From Pollutimonas subterranea (lineage in GTDB: Bacteria > Pseudomonadota > Gammaproteobacteria > Burkholderiales > Burkholderiaceae_B), in NCBI RefSeq assembly GCF_002849655.1, contig NZ_PDNW01000005.1:1-64000 (forward strand): a stretch of DNA of 64,000 nt, written 5' to 3'. A program made the translations under genes and the position numbers. Of the stretch, positions 24,242-32,679 are shown piece after piece. Each line of letters begins with the position of its first letter. Positions within the stretch are counted from its first letter, which is position 1. The notes beneath the pieces were generated by a model. The model had not been told where the DNA came from and did not search any database. It saw only the letters and a list, made by a program, of their open reading frames with translations.

Positions 24242-25144
24242 TCACGACGGCGCGATGCTCGTTAAGTGCTTGACCAACAAATCAGCGGCCGGCGACAAAA
24301 GCGCCTCGCCGCGATAGCAAATGGCGAACCGTCGCTGGGCCCAAGGGTCGTTCAATGGAATCACCCTCAAGCTTTGCACATTGGCATAGACTTGCGCCAC
24401 TTCCACTGGAACCACGCTGATCGCAAGATTGGCCAGCACCACACGCAAGACCGCATTCAGATTCGACACGAATACACGTTCGACAAGTTGCCGCCCCATC
24501 AGCAAGGCCTGGCGCTTGAGCATTATTTGCACGGCACTTGCCGACGACAAGCTGACATGCTCGTAGTCCAGCGATGCTTCGAAGTCCATGGATTGCAGCG
24601 ACGCCAAAGGATGATCCGGATGCACGACGACAGCAAGACGGTCCGTCCGGTACGCCTGTGTTTGCAGCCCCTGGAAATCAGCGACATCCCAGCAAATGCC
24701 TACAGATGCCACGCCTTCCTTGATGCCCCTGATGACATCGGCGCTCAGCCGCTCCTCGATGTCTATCTGTATCGTCCGGTAGTCGGGATTCTGGAGAAAC
24801 ACGGCAAGGTCTTCCGGCAGAGACTCCGCCAGCACCGACGCGGTAGCCAGGATCCGCACTTGGCCCTTGACTCCGGCCGCATAAGACTGCATGTCCCGCC
24901 TTATCCGTTCGGCGCTCGCCAGCATCGCCCTTGCATGCTCAAGCAGGGTCTCGCCGGCGGCAGTTGGAACGACCCCATGGCGCCGACGTGTCAGCAAGCG
25001 CACACCCAGCACTTCTTCCAGAGCGGCGATGCGCTTGCTGACCGCCGAACCGACGATATTTGATTGATCAGCCGCCCGTGCAATGCTGCGCATCTCGCAT
25101 ACGGTGACAAATAGGCGAAGCGTCGTGAGATCAAGATCCCGCAT
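24242..25144 (-). CDS. LysR-family transcriptional regulator
   Basis: A 300-residue LysR protein. The N-terminal winged helix-turn-helix is at about 4-63 (LTTLRLFVTVCEMRSIARAADQ, then SAVSKRIAALEEVLGVRLLTR), followed by the co-inducer domain (about 92-295). It is divergent from the lyase/CoA-transferase fusion gene with 135 bases between starts, so it most likely regulates that gene and the following Bug and reductase genes. The inducer is probably a related organic acid; this is inference. Confidence 0.94.
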   Translation of the reverse strand: MRDLDLTTLRLFVTVCEMRSIARAADQSNIVGSAVSKRIAALEEVLGVRLLTRRRHGVVPTAAGETLLEHARAMLASAERIRRDMQSYAAGVKGQVRILATASVLAESLPEDLAVFLQNPDYRTIQIDIEERLSADVIRGIKEGVASVGICWDVADFQGLQTQAYRTDRLAVVVHPDHPLASLQSMDFEASLDYEHVSLSSASAVQIMLKRQALLMGRQLVERVFVSNLNAVLRVVLANLAISVVPVEVAQVYANVQSLRVIPLNDPWAQRRFAICYRGEALLSPAADLLVKHLTSIAPS

Positions 25145-25279
25145 GTCATTTCCCGGAAAGTTACGATCCCCCGATGATATTCCGATCCGGAATCTTCAGG
25201 CTTCTAAAATTGACAAGTATATATTTTTGAGAACATCTAAGATGGCTGCACGCAATTTTTCTTCCCTGGTAGAACCAAT

Positions 25280-27442
25280 ATGGCTGCAATCCCTGACGCG
25301 CGACATTTCTCTCCCCTTTCATGGCCCCGCGAAGCCATCATCCGCGAAGTAGGCTTGCGGGACGGCTTGCAGAGCATTGCGCGCACGCTACCGACCGAAC
25401 ACAAGCTGGAATGGATACGCGGTGCGCACGCTGCGGGGCAACGCGAGCTTGAAGTCGGCTCCTTCGTTCCCGCCCGCTTGCTTCCCCAGCTGGCCGACAC
25501 GCGGCAATTGGTAGAATTCGCCAAGACACTGCCTGAGCTCTTTGTATCTGTACTCGTACCGAATATGCGGGGGGCTGAAGATGCAATGGCCGCGAATGCG
25601 GATCTAATGCTTATCCCCCTGTCGGCCAGCCATGCGCACAGCATGGCCAACCTGCGCAAGACACCTGATGAAGTCGTGGCCGAGGTCGCCAGAATACGCG
25701 CGGCCCGCGATGCATCGGGCTCACGCACCATTATTGAAGCAGGCGTTGGAACGGCATTTGGATGCACCTTGCAGGGCGCCGTTGAACCATCAGAGGTATT
25801 GCGCCTGATGCAGGCGCTACTGGATGCCGGCGCCGACCGGGTCAGCCTGGCCGACACCGTGGGCTATGCCAATCCCGCCATGGTCGACGCCCTCTTCTGT
25901 GAAGCCCTGAGAGTTGCAGGCGGACGGCTCCACGGCGCCCATTTTCACGATACGCGGGGCCTGGGCCTGGCCAATGTGGTCGCCGCGCTCCGGGTGGGCA
26001 TTACATCGTTCGACGCCTGCCTGGCAGGCATTGGGGGCTGTCCCCATGCGCCCGGCGCCAGCGGAAATATTGCCACCGAAGACCTGGCCTTCATGCTGGA
26101 GGGCATGGGCGTCGCTACGCATCTGGATATGCCGCGACTGCTTGCACTGCGCGAATACGTCGCCCAATGCCTGGAGGGTGAAACACTGCATGGCGCCCTA
26201 TGGCAGGCGGGACTGCCCAGCACCTTTACACCCGCGCCGGTTCGTCCGGCAGCGCAACGGCGACTGCCGCTGGAAGGCCTGCGGGTCGTCGAGTTCACGC
26301 ATATGGTCATGGGTCCCACCTGCGGACTTGTGCTGGCTGACCTGGGTGCGGAAGTCATCAAGATCGAGCCGGTCGACGGCGACCGAACACGCCACTTGCT
26401 TGGCGCAGGCGCCGGCTTCTTTCCAATGTTCAATCGGAACAAGAAAAGCATCGCCGTCAACCTGCACACGCCGGAAGGGGTGGAGGTGGCGCGCAAGCTA
26501 GCCTGCAGTGCAGACATCGTTGCCGAAAATTTCCGGCCCGGCATGATGAAGAAATACGGATTGGACTATGCGACGCTGAGCGCCGGCAATCCGGGACTTA
26601 TCTACGCAAGCTTAAAAGGCTTCTTGCCGGGTCCGTACGAATCACGCACAGCACTGGACGAAGTGGTACAGATGATGGGAGGCCTCGCCTACATGACCGG
26701 GCGCCCCGGAGACCCACTGCGCGCGGGCACCAGCGTCAATGACATCATGGGCGGCATGTTCGGCGCCATCGGGATTCTGGCAGCGCTGATCGAGCGCGGC
26801 GCGACCGGAAAGGGACAGGAAGTTCAGTCGGCCTTGTTCGAGAACAATATCTTTCTTGTCGGCCAGCATATGTTGCAGTATGCCATTACGGGCGTCGCCG
26901 CCGCACCGATGCCCGAGCGAATTTCCGCCTGGGCGCTCTACGACGTCTTCACCGTCAAAGACCAGGAACAGATTTTCCTTGCCGCCGTCAGCGATGCCCA
27001 ATGGAAGGTCTTCTGCAACGCGCTGGGCTTCACCGATCTGCTTTCACGGCCGGAACTGGCGACCAACAATGATCGCGTTCGTTTACGCCCTGCGCTGTTG
27101 GCCGATCTACGGGAGCGACTGGCTACGTATACCGCAGCTGAATTGTCCGAACTTTTTGAAAAACATGGATTGCCTTTCGCCCCTATTGTCAGACCGGAAG
27201 ACCTGTTCGATGATCCACACCTTCAGGCAACAGGCGGGCTGGCCGAAATACGGCTGACTGACGGCGAGCGCGCCGGACAGATAACGCGCGCCGCCTTGCT
27301 GCCATTGACCATGACCGGCGAACGCCTGGGCGTACGCAGCAACCCTCCGACCCTCGGCGAACACACCGGCGAGGTACTCGCCGCCCTGGGCTATGGCGAG
27401 GACCAAATACAGAACCTGCTTGGCAAAAAGGCGGTTGGATAG
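25280..27442 (+). CDS. HMG-CoA lyase / CaiB-type CoA-transferase fusion
   Basis: One uninterrupted 720-residue frame with two enzymes. Residues about 15-300 are an HMG-CoA-lyase-like TIM barrel: EVGLRDGLQ with metal ligand Asp28, HFHDTRG with His221/His223, and the active loop GIGGCPHAPGASGN with Cys254 and Asn263. Residues about 329-720 are a class III CoA-transferase, starting LEGLRVVEFTHMVMGPTCG, with the probable catalytic Asp460 in ALDEVVQMMGG. A Pro/Ala/Arg linker (about 313-328) joins them. The pairing suggests activation of a free 3-hydroxy-3-methyl acid to its CoA ester and cleavage. Divergent LysR and downstream Bug genes support a catabolic role. Confidence 0.92.
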   Translation: MAAIPDARHFSPLSWPREAIIREVGLRDGLQSIARTLPTEHKLEWIRGAHAAGQRELEVGSFVPARLLPQLADTRQLVEFAKTLPELFVSVLVPNMRGAEDAMAANADLMLIPLSASHAHSMANLRKTPDEVVAEVARIRAARDASGSRTIIEAGVGTAFGCTLQGAVEPSEVLRLMQALLDAGADRVSLADTVGYANPAMVDALFCEALRVAGGRLHGAHFHDTRGLGLANVVAALRVGITSFDACLAGIGGCPHAPGASGNIATEDLAFMLEGMGVATHLDMPRLLALREYVAQCLEGETLHGALWQAGLPSTFTPAPVRPAAQRRLPLEGLRVVEFTHMVMGPTCGLVLADLGAEVIKIEPVDGDRTRHLLGAGAGFFPMFNRNKKSIAVNLHTPEGVEVARKLACSADIVAENFRPGMMKKYGLDYATLSAGNPGLIYASLKGFLPGPYESRTALDEVVQMMGGLAYMTGRPGDPLRAGTSVNDIMGGMFGAIGILAALIERGATGKGQEVQSALFENNIFLVGQHMLQYAITGVAAAPMPERISAWALYDVFTVKDQEQIFLAAVSDAQWKVFCNALGFTDLLSRPELATNNDRVRLRPALLADLRERLATYTAAELSELFEKHGLPFAPIVRPEDLFDDPHLQATGGLAEIRLTDGERAGQITRAALLPLTMTGERLGVRSNPPTLGEHTGEVLAALGYGEDQIQNLLGKKAVG

Positions 27443-27487
27443 CTTCTTGCCCATTACATTCATCACTACAAAACGAAGGAGACATCG

Positions 27488-28504
27488 ATGACTAATTCAA
27501 ATACCAATTTCAAACGACGCCAGCTGCTGCGTGCCCTAGGAGCCACCGCACTGGGGACCACCGCACTGGCCATGCCTTTTTCCATCCTCGCCCAAAGCGG
27601 CGGCTCCCGAAGCGACAGGCCGATCAGCTTCATCCTTCCCGTGGGTGCGGGATCGGGCGTTGACACGATAGTACGAGCGGCGGGCCCGGCCTTGTCCAAG
27701 GCTCTTAAGCACACCGTCGTCATTGAAAACCGGCCTGGTGCCGGAGGCATTGTCGGGACCTCGGCCGTCGTCAAGGCGGACCCCGATGGCTTTACGCTAA
27801 GCGTCGTCTCGAACAATCATGTCATCTATCCCAGCGTGTACAAGACAGTGCCCTTCGACCCTATTGCGGACATCACTCCCATAACGCTCATCGGTTCCAC
27901 CCCTTTCGTCCTGGTGGTGAACCCGAAAAAGCTTCCCGTGGGCAACGTACAGGAGATGGTGGCATTACTGAAGAAGCATCCCGGCGACTACAATTTCGCG
28001 TCATCGGGCAACGGCACGGTCTTGCATCTTGCGGCCGAAATGTTCGTGGACCAAGCCGAAGCGGACGCGCGCCACATACCCTATAAAGGTGTCGGCCCAA
28101 TGATTACCGATCTTATAAGCGGACAGGTGGATTTCGGCGTGCTGTCTCTTCCATCGGTAAGGCCGCATCTGACCAGCGGCAGCTTGCGCGCGATTGGCGT
28201 GGGCGGCAAGACTCGGCTTCCTTCCTTGCCGGACGTGCCGACCATTGCCGAACAAGGCCTGGCCGATTACGACATGACGGGTTGGTTCGCGGCGGTTGGC
28301 CCCGCGGGACTATCCGATGCACAGGTCAAGGAAATCTACGACGGTTTCGTGCAGGCGTTCAAAGACCCCGGCTTACAGGAAAGCATGGAATCGCAGGGCA
28401 ATACCATAACGCTTGTGCCTCCGGACGAAACGGCTGCCTATTTCCGTTCGGAACTGAAAAAATACGCCGCTGTCGTGAAGCAGGCCGGCATCGCGCTGAA
28501 GTAA
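27488..28504 (+). CDS. Bug-family (TctC-type) solute-binding protein
   Basis: A 338-residue periplasmic binding protein. The N-terminus has a twin-arginine-like stretch FKRRQLLRALG and ends MPFSILAQ near residue 37. The mature part shows Bug hallmarks: RPISFILPVGAGSGVDTIVRA and later VVIENRPGAGGIVG. Bug proteins bind carboxylates and similar acids and serve TTT permeases. AAGGAG is well placed. It is 45 bases after the fusion gene, so the bound acid is likely the fusion enzyme's substrate; transport may rely on a TctBA encoded elsewhere, for example at 6660-8642. Confidence 0.93.
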   Translation: MTNSNTNFKRRQLLRALGATALGTTALAMPFSILAQSGGSRSDRPISFILPVGAGSGVDTIVRAAGPALSKALKHTVVIENRPGAGGIVGTSAVVKADPDGFTLSVVSNNHVIYPSVYKTVPFDPIADITPITLIGSTPFVLVVNPKKLPVGNVQEMVALLKKHPGDYNFASSGNGTVLHLAAEMFVDQAEADARHIPYKGVGPMITDLISGQVDFGVLSLPSVRPHLTSGSLRAIGVGGKTRLPSLPDVPTIAEQGLADYDMTGWFAAVGPAGLSDAQVKEIYDGFVQAFKDPGLQESMESQGNTITLVPPDETAAYFRSELKKYAAVVKQAGIALK

Positions 28505-28558
28505 GGGCGCGCGCCGCTGCGGTATTATTGGCGGACTATCAAACAAGAGAGGAAAGCC

Positions 28559-29566
28559 ATGCAATATCGACGTCTCGGCAGCAGCAATTTGCAGGTCTCG
28601 GCCCTCTGCCTGGGAACCATGATGTTTGGTGACCAGACGGATTTCGACGAGGCGCGGAACATCGTCGCCTCGGCACACGAACACGGCGTAAACTTCATTG
28701 ATACCGCCGACGTCTATAGCAAGGGCGGTTCGGAGGAAATGGTCGGCAAGCTCCTGGCGGCGGAGCGCCACGACTGGATACTGGCCACCAAGCTGGGCAA
28801 TTCCATGAGTCGGCAACCGAATCAATCACATTATTCGCGGCACTGGATGATCCGGGAAGTCGACAACAGCCTGCAACGCCTGGCCACCGACCACATCGAT
28901 ATCCTGTACATGCACCGCGATTTCCACGGCGAGAATCTGGATGAAGCCGTGCGCACCATGGGCGACCTGATCCGATCCGGGAAAATACGCGCGTTTGGCG
29001 TGTCGAATTTCAGGGGTTGGCGCATTGCCGAGATCATCCGTCTGTGCGAAAAGACCAATGTTCCACAACCCGTGGTTTGCCAGCCGTACTACAACCTGCT
29101 CAATCGCGGCCCTGAAACCGAAATACTGCCGGCTTGCGGCCATTATGGCTTGGGCGTGGTGCCGTACAGCCCCATCGCCCGCGGTGTACTCACCGGCAAA
29201 TATCAGCCGGGACAGGCTCCTACGGAAGGAAGCCGTGCGGCGCGTGGCGACCGGCGCATGCTTGAAACGGAGTTTCGCGAGGAATCACTGCTCATTGCCC
29301 AGAAGCTGCAGGAGCATTGCCAGGCACGTGGCATAAAGCTGGGCCAGTTCGCGACGGCATGGGTCCTGGCCAATCGACACATTAGCGCGGTGATTGCAGG
29401 ACCGCGCACGCTGGCTCAAATGGAAGATTACTATCCAGCGATCGATGTCACGATCAGCGACGAGGAAGAAGCACTGGTCGATAGCCTGGTAGCGCCGGGG
29501 CATGCATCCACCCCGGGCTATAGCGACCCCAGCTATCCTTTCTTCGGCAGGAAAAAACCGGCGTAG
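28559..29566 (+). CDS. Aldo/keto reductase
   Basis: A 335-residue NADPH-dependent aldo/keto reductase of the (alpha/beta)8 barrel type. The catalytic tetrad is Asp48 and Tyr53 (FIDTADVY), Lys78 (ATKLG) and His119 (LYMHRD). The C-terminal cofactor region AVIAGPRTLAQMEDY is intact. GAGAGGAAAG precedes the start. It follows the Bug gene by 54 bases and may belong to the same operon; its natural substrate is not evident. Confidence 0.92.
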   Translation: MQYRRLGSSNLQVSALCLGTMMFGDQTDFDEARNIVASAHEHGVNFIDTADVYSKGGSEEMVGKLLAAERHDWILATKLGNSMSRQPNQSHYSRHWMIREVDNSLQRLATDHIDILYMHRDFHGENLDEAVRTMGDLIRSGKIRAFGVSNFRGWRIAEIIRLCEKTNVPQPVVCQPYYNLLNRGPETEILPACGHYGLGVVPYSPIARGVLTGKYQPGQAPTEGSRAARGDRRMLETEFREESLLIAQKLQEHCQARGIKLGQFATAWVLANRHISAVIAGPRTLAQMEDYYPAIDVTISDEEEALVDSLVAPGHASTPGYSDPSYPFFGRKKPA

Positions 29567-29580
29567 CCACACCGCCCGCC

Positions 29581-29603
29581 ACCCGCGCCTCTGCGCGGGT
29601 TTA
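29581..29603 (+). terminator. Hairpin after the aldo/keto reductase gene
   Basis: ACCCGCGC (29581-29588) pairs with GCGCGGGT (29593-29600) around CTCT and is followed by TTAC. It lies between convergent genes and touches the stop codon of the BMP gene at 29601. The T tract is short. Confidence 0.55.
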
Positions 29604-30692
29604 CTTCGTCGGCAGTTGTCCGACCACACCTTCGACGTAGTAGTTCATCTTGTTCAAACCGGCGTCATCGATCACGCCGGACTCAAGCTGTACTTTGCCC
29701 TGGTTGTCCTTGACGGGGCCGGTAAACGGAGACAGGGTTCCGGCCACGATTTCGGCCTGTTTATCAGCAACCAATTTTTTCAAGTCGTCAGAAACGGCGG
29801 GACCGAAGCCTTCCAGGGCCACCATGTCATCCTTGATTCCGCCCCAGGTCGAGTCGGATTTCCAGGTGCCGTTCAAGACGTCCTGCGCCTCTTTCGTGAA
29901 ATACTTGCCCCAATGATGAGTCACCGCGGCAAGCTGCGCCTTGGGACCAAACTGCTTCATGTCGGAATGGTAGGCAATGGCGTACTTGCCCTTTTCTTCG
30001 GCCGCTTGAACGGTGGCGGTGGAGTCGGTGTGGTGCGTAACGATATCGGCACCCTGTCCCATCAGCGCCAGCGCGGCATCGCGTTCCTTGCCGGGATCGA
30101 ACCAGCTGTTCACCCAGATCACGCGCACTTCAGCATTAGGATTGACGCTGCGCATGCCGCGCGTAAATGCATTGATGCCTTGCAATACCTCTGGAATGGG
30201 AAACGCACCCACATAGCCTGCGACATTGGACTCGGTCATTTTCCCGGCAATGATGCCGGATAAATAACGAGCCTCATAGAAGCGCGCGTTCGTCGTCGCG
30301 ACATTGGGCGCCGTCTTGTATCCCGTGGAGTGTACGAACTTCACGTCGGGAAATTGCCTTGCCACCTTCAGCGTAGGATTCATGAAACCGAAGGAAGTCG
30401 AAAAGATGAGCTTGTTGCCCTGCTGTGCGAGATCGCGGATCACGCGTTCTGCGTCCGCGCTTTCCGGCACGTCTTCAACATATTGCGTCTTGACCTTGTC
30501 CCCAAGGTTCTTTTCCATTTCCTTGCGTCCGAGGTCTTGCTGCCACGTCCAGCCCGCTTCACCGATCGGGCTGACGTAGACGAAACCTACTTTCAGCGGT
30601 TCCTGATCGGCGGCGTTGGCGGCCGGAATTGAAGCGATGGCGGGCAGGACCGCCAGTGCACACATGGCTTTGCGTATGAATTTTGCAGACAT
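29601..30692 (-). CDS. BMP-family nucleoside-type ABC binding protein
   Basis: A 363-residue periplasmic binding protein with signal peptide (about 1-27, ending ANA) and the BMP/Med domain: KVGFVYVSPIGEAGWTWQQDLG at the start and the later GQGADIVTHHTDSTATVQAA. Relatives bind purine nucleosides or bases. The open frame reaches 31031, but that extension overlaps the permease gene and lacks a signal peptide; MSAKFIRK at 30692 is the start. It is the last gene of a four-gene ABC operon. Confidence 0.93.
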   Translation of the reverse strand: MSAKFIRKAMCALAVLPAIASIPAANAADQEPLKVGFVYVSPIGEAGWTWQQDLGRKEMEKNLGDKVKTQYVEDVPESADAERVIRDLAQQGNKLIFSTSFGFMNPTLKVARQFPDVKFVHSTGYKTAPNVATTNARFYEARYLSGIIAGKMTESNVAGYVGAFPIPEVLQGINAFTRGMRSVNPNAEVRVIWVNSWFDPGKERDAALALMGQGADIVTHHTDSTATVQAAEEKGKYAIAYHSDMKQFGPKAQLAAVTHHWGKYFTKEAQDVLNGTWKSDSTWGGIKDDMVALEGFGPAVSDDLKKLVADKQAEIVAGTLSPFTGPVKDNQGKVQLESGVIDDAGLNKMNYYVEGVVGQLPTK

Positions 30693-30700
30693 AAGTATCC

Positions 30701-31618
30701 TCAGGAGTTCGGGTTGAAGTTTTTGCCCAGCGACGCAGGCATATTCAGCCTGATCCAGCCAGCGTTGCGGGAGATTAGGACCAATACGAGTATCGTTGCC
30801 AGGTACGGCAACATGGACAGGAGCTGGGAAGCAATAGGCACCCCTAGCGCCTGCATGTGGTAGGAAAGAATCGTGATCCCGCCGAATAAATAGGCGCCCG
30901 CCAACACTCGAACCGGCCGCCAGGTGGCAAAGGTCGTTAACGCCAGCGCGATCCAGCCGCGGCCGGCGACCATGCCTTCGACCCACATGGGCGTGTACAC
31001 CAGCGACATGAAGGCGCCCGCCAGCCCACAACAGGCGCCGCCAAACAGTAATGCACCCAGGCGGATGTGGCGCACGTTGTAGCCCAATGAATGCGCCGAG
31101 GTGGGCGACTCGCCCACCGAGCGCAGGATCAGGCCTGCCCGTGTGCGGTTAAGCAACCAAACTATCGCAAAGCATAATACCCATGAGAGGTACACCATGG
31201 GATGGTGCCGGAATACGGCTTCGCCCAGAACGGGGATGTCCTGAAGAAAAGGAATGCCGAAACCGCTCGATTGCAGGGTCTTGCCGACGTAACCGATGCC
31301 CAGATAGGCCGACGCCCCCGCGCCGAAGAGCGACAAGGCCAGGCCGGTGGCTATCTGATTTGCGCCCAGCCACACGGTAAGCCAGGCAAAGAATCCGGCC
31401 AGGACAGCTCCTGCGGCGGCTCCGCCAATGAATCCCAGGCCCACGCTTCCCGTGTCCACGGCAATCGCGAAGCCTATGACCGCAGCCATCAGCATCATGC
31501 CTTCGGAACCCAGATTGATGACTCCGGATTTTTCATTGACCAGCAGGCCGAGTGCCGCCAGCATCAGGGGGGTACCGGCGATGATGGCCGAAGCAACGAG
31601 CGGCGCCAATGCATCCAT
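30701..31618 (-). CDS. ABC permease, NupQ-like
   Basis: A 305-residue branched-chain/RbsC-type permease with about eight membrane segments. Typical stretches are LGLLVNEKSGVINLGSEGMM near 22-41 and GYNVRHIRLGALLFGGACCGLAGA near 178-201. It pairs with the larger permease upstream; the start overlaps that gene's stop by one base. Family context (BMP protein, RbsA-type ATPase) points to nucleoside or purine uptake. Confidence 0.92.
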   Translation of the reverse strand: MDALAPLVASAIIAGTPLMLAALGLLVNEKSGVINLGSEGMMLMAAVIGFAIAVDTGSVGLGFIGGAAAGAVLAGFFAWLTVWLGANQIATGLALSLFGAGASAYLGIGYVGKTLQSSGFGIPFLQDIPVLGEAVFRHHPMVYLSWVLCFAIVWLLNRTRAGLILRSVGESPTSAHSLGYNVRHIRLGALLFGGACCGLAGAFMSLVYTPMWVEGMVAGRGWIALALTTFATWRPVRVLAGAYLFGGITILSYHMQALGVPIASQLLSMLPYLATILVLVLISRNAGWIRLNMPASLGKNFNPNS

Positions 31619-32679
31619 TATTTTCTCCAGCGCAATTTATTCTGAATCAACACATCGCAGATCAGCAGCGAGAACAGCAATATTCCCTGGAAGATTCCCG
31701 TGATGGCGCTGGGCATGCCGAGGCGGCTCTGGGAAAGCTCTCCGCCTATGTACAACAAAGCCATGATGAAGCTGGAGAAGATCACCCCAATGGGGTGCAG
31801 GCGCCCGACAAAGGCCACAATAATGGCGGCAAAGCCGTACCCCGGGGAAATCGTCGGAGTGAGCTGGCCCACCGGCCCCATGACTTCGCAGGCTCCGGCC
31901 AGCCCTGCCAGCCCGCCCGAAACCAGCATGCCGGTCCACAACGAGCGGCGTGAGGAAAACCCTGCGTAGCGTGCTGCGAGCGGGGCGAGACCGCCCACGC
32001 GTAGCTTGAACCCCGAGAAGCTGCGCGCCAGGTAGAGCCAGCCCAGCACGGCTGCAATCACGGCCAGAACGATGCCGATATGCAGGCGCGTCCCCGGCAG
32101 TACCATGGGGAGCAAAAAACCCTCGGAAAAAAGGCGGGACTGGGGGAAGCCGAACCCGTCGGGGTCCATCAGCGCACCGTGGACCAGATAGCTCAGGAGC
32201 AATTCGGCGACGTACACCAGCATCAGCGAAACAAGGATCTCGTTGGCATTGAACCGGTCGCGCAGCCAGGCCGTTATGGCGGCCCAGCCCGCCCCGCCCG
32301 CGACACCCGCCAGCAAGGCGATCGACATCAGCCAGAATCCGCCATTGCCGCCGTCGTCGAAGTACAGGATGGCAGCACCCGCGGCGATGGCGCCGGTGAC
32401 CAGCTGGCCCTCGGCACCAATATTGAAGACGTTGGCGCGGAAGCAGATGGCCAGGCCTACCGATATAAGCAGCAACGGTGCCACCTTGATGCCCACTTCG
32501 GCCCAGCCTTGAAGGTCCTTGATCGGTTCCAGGAAGAACACGGCCAGGCTGGCGAAGGGATCTTTACCGACGGCCACAAAGAGCAGGACGCCGCAAGCCA
32601 TCGTCAACAACACGGCCAGCACCGGCGAGAACCATGCCATCAGCAACGACGGCTTCGTGCGTGGTTCAAGCCTTAACAT
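31618..32679 (-). CDS. ABC permease, NupP-like
   Basis: A 353-residue permease, the larger of the pair, with about nine membrane segments and family stretches such as AICFRANVFNIGAEGQLVTGAIAAG (about 77-101) and GPVGQLTPTISPGYGFAAIIVAFVG (about 267-292). It overlaps the ATPase gene by seven bases upstream and the second permease by one base downstream, so the operon is tightly coupled. Confidence 0.92.
   Translation of the reverse strand: MLRLEPRTKPSLLMAWFSPVLAVLLTMACGVLLFVAVGKDPFASLAVFFLEPIKDLQGWAEVGIKVAPLLLISVGLAICFRANVFNIGAEGQLVTGAIAAGAAILYFDDGGNGGFWLMSIALLAGVAGGAGWAAITAWLRDRFNANEILVSLMLVYVAELLLSYLVHGALMDPDGFGFPQSRLFSEGFLLPMVLPGTRLHIGIVLAVIAAVLGWLYLARSFSGFKLRVGGLAPLAARYAGFSSRRSLWTGMLVSGGLAGLAGACEVMGPVGQLTPTISPGYGFAAIIVAFVGRLHPIGVIFSSFIMALLYIGGELSQSRLGMPSAITGIFQGILLFSLLICDVLIQNKLRWRK

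Noticed and set aside
30693-31031. N-terminal extension of the BMP protein
   Set aside because: It overlaps the permease gene on the same strand and lacks a signal peptide; the start at 30692 has one.
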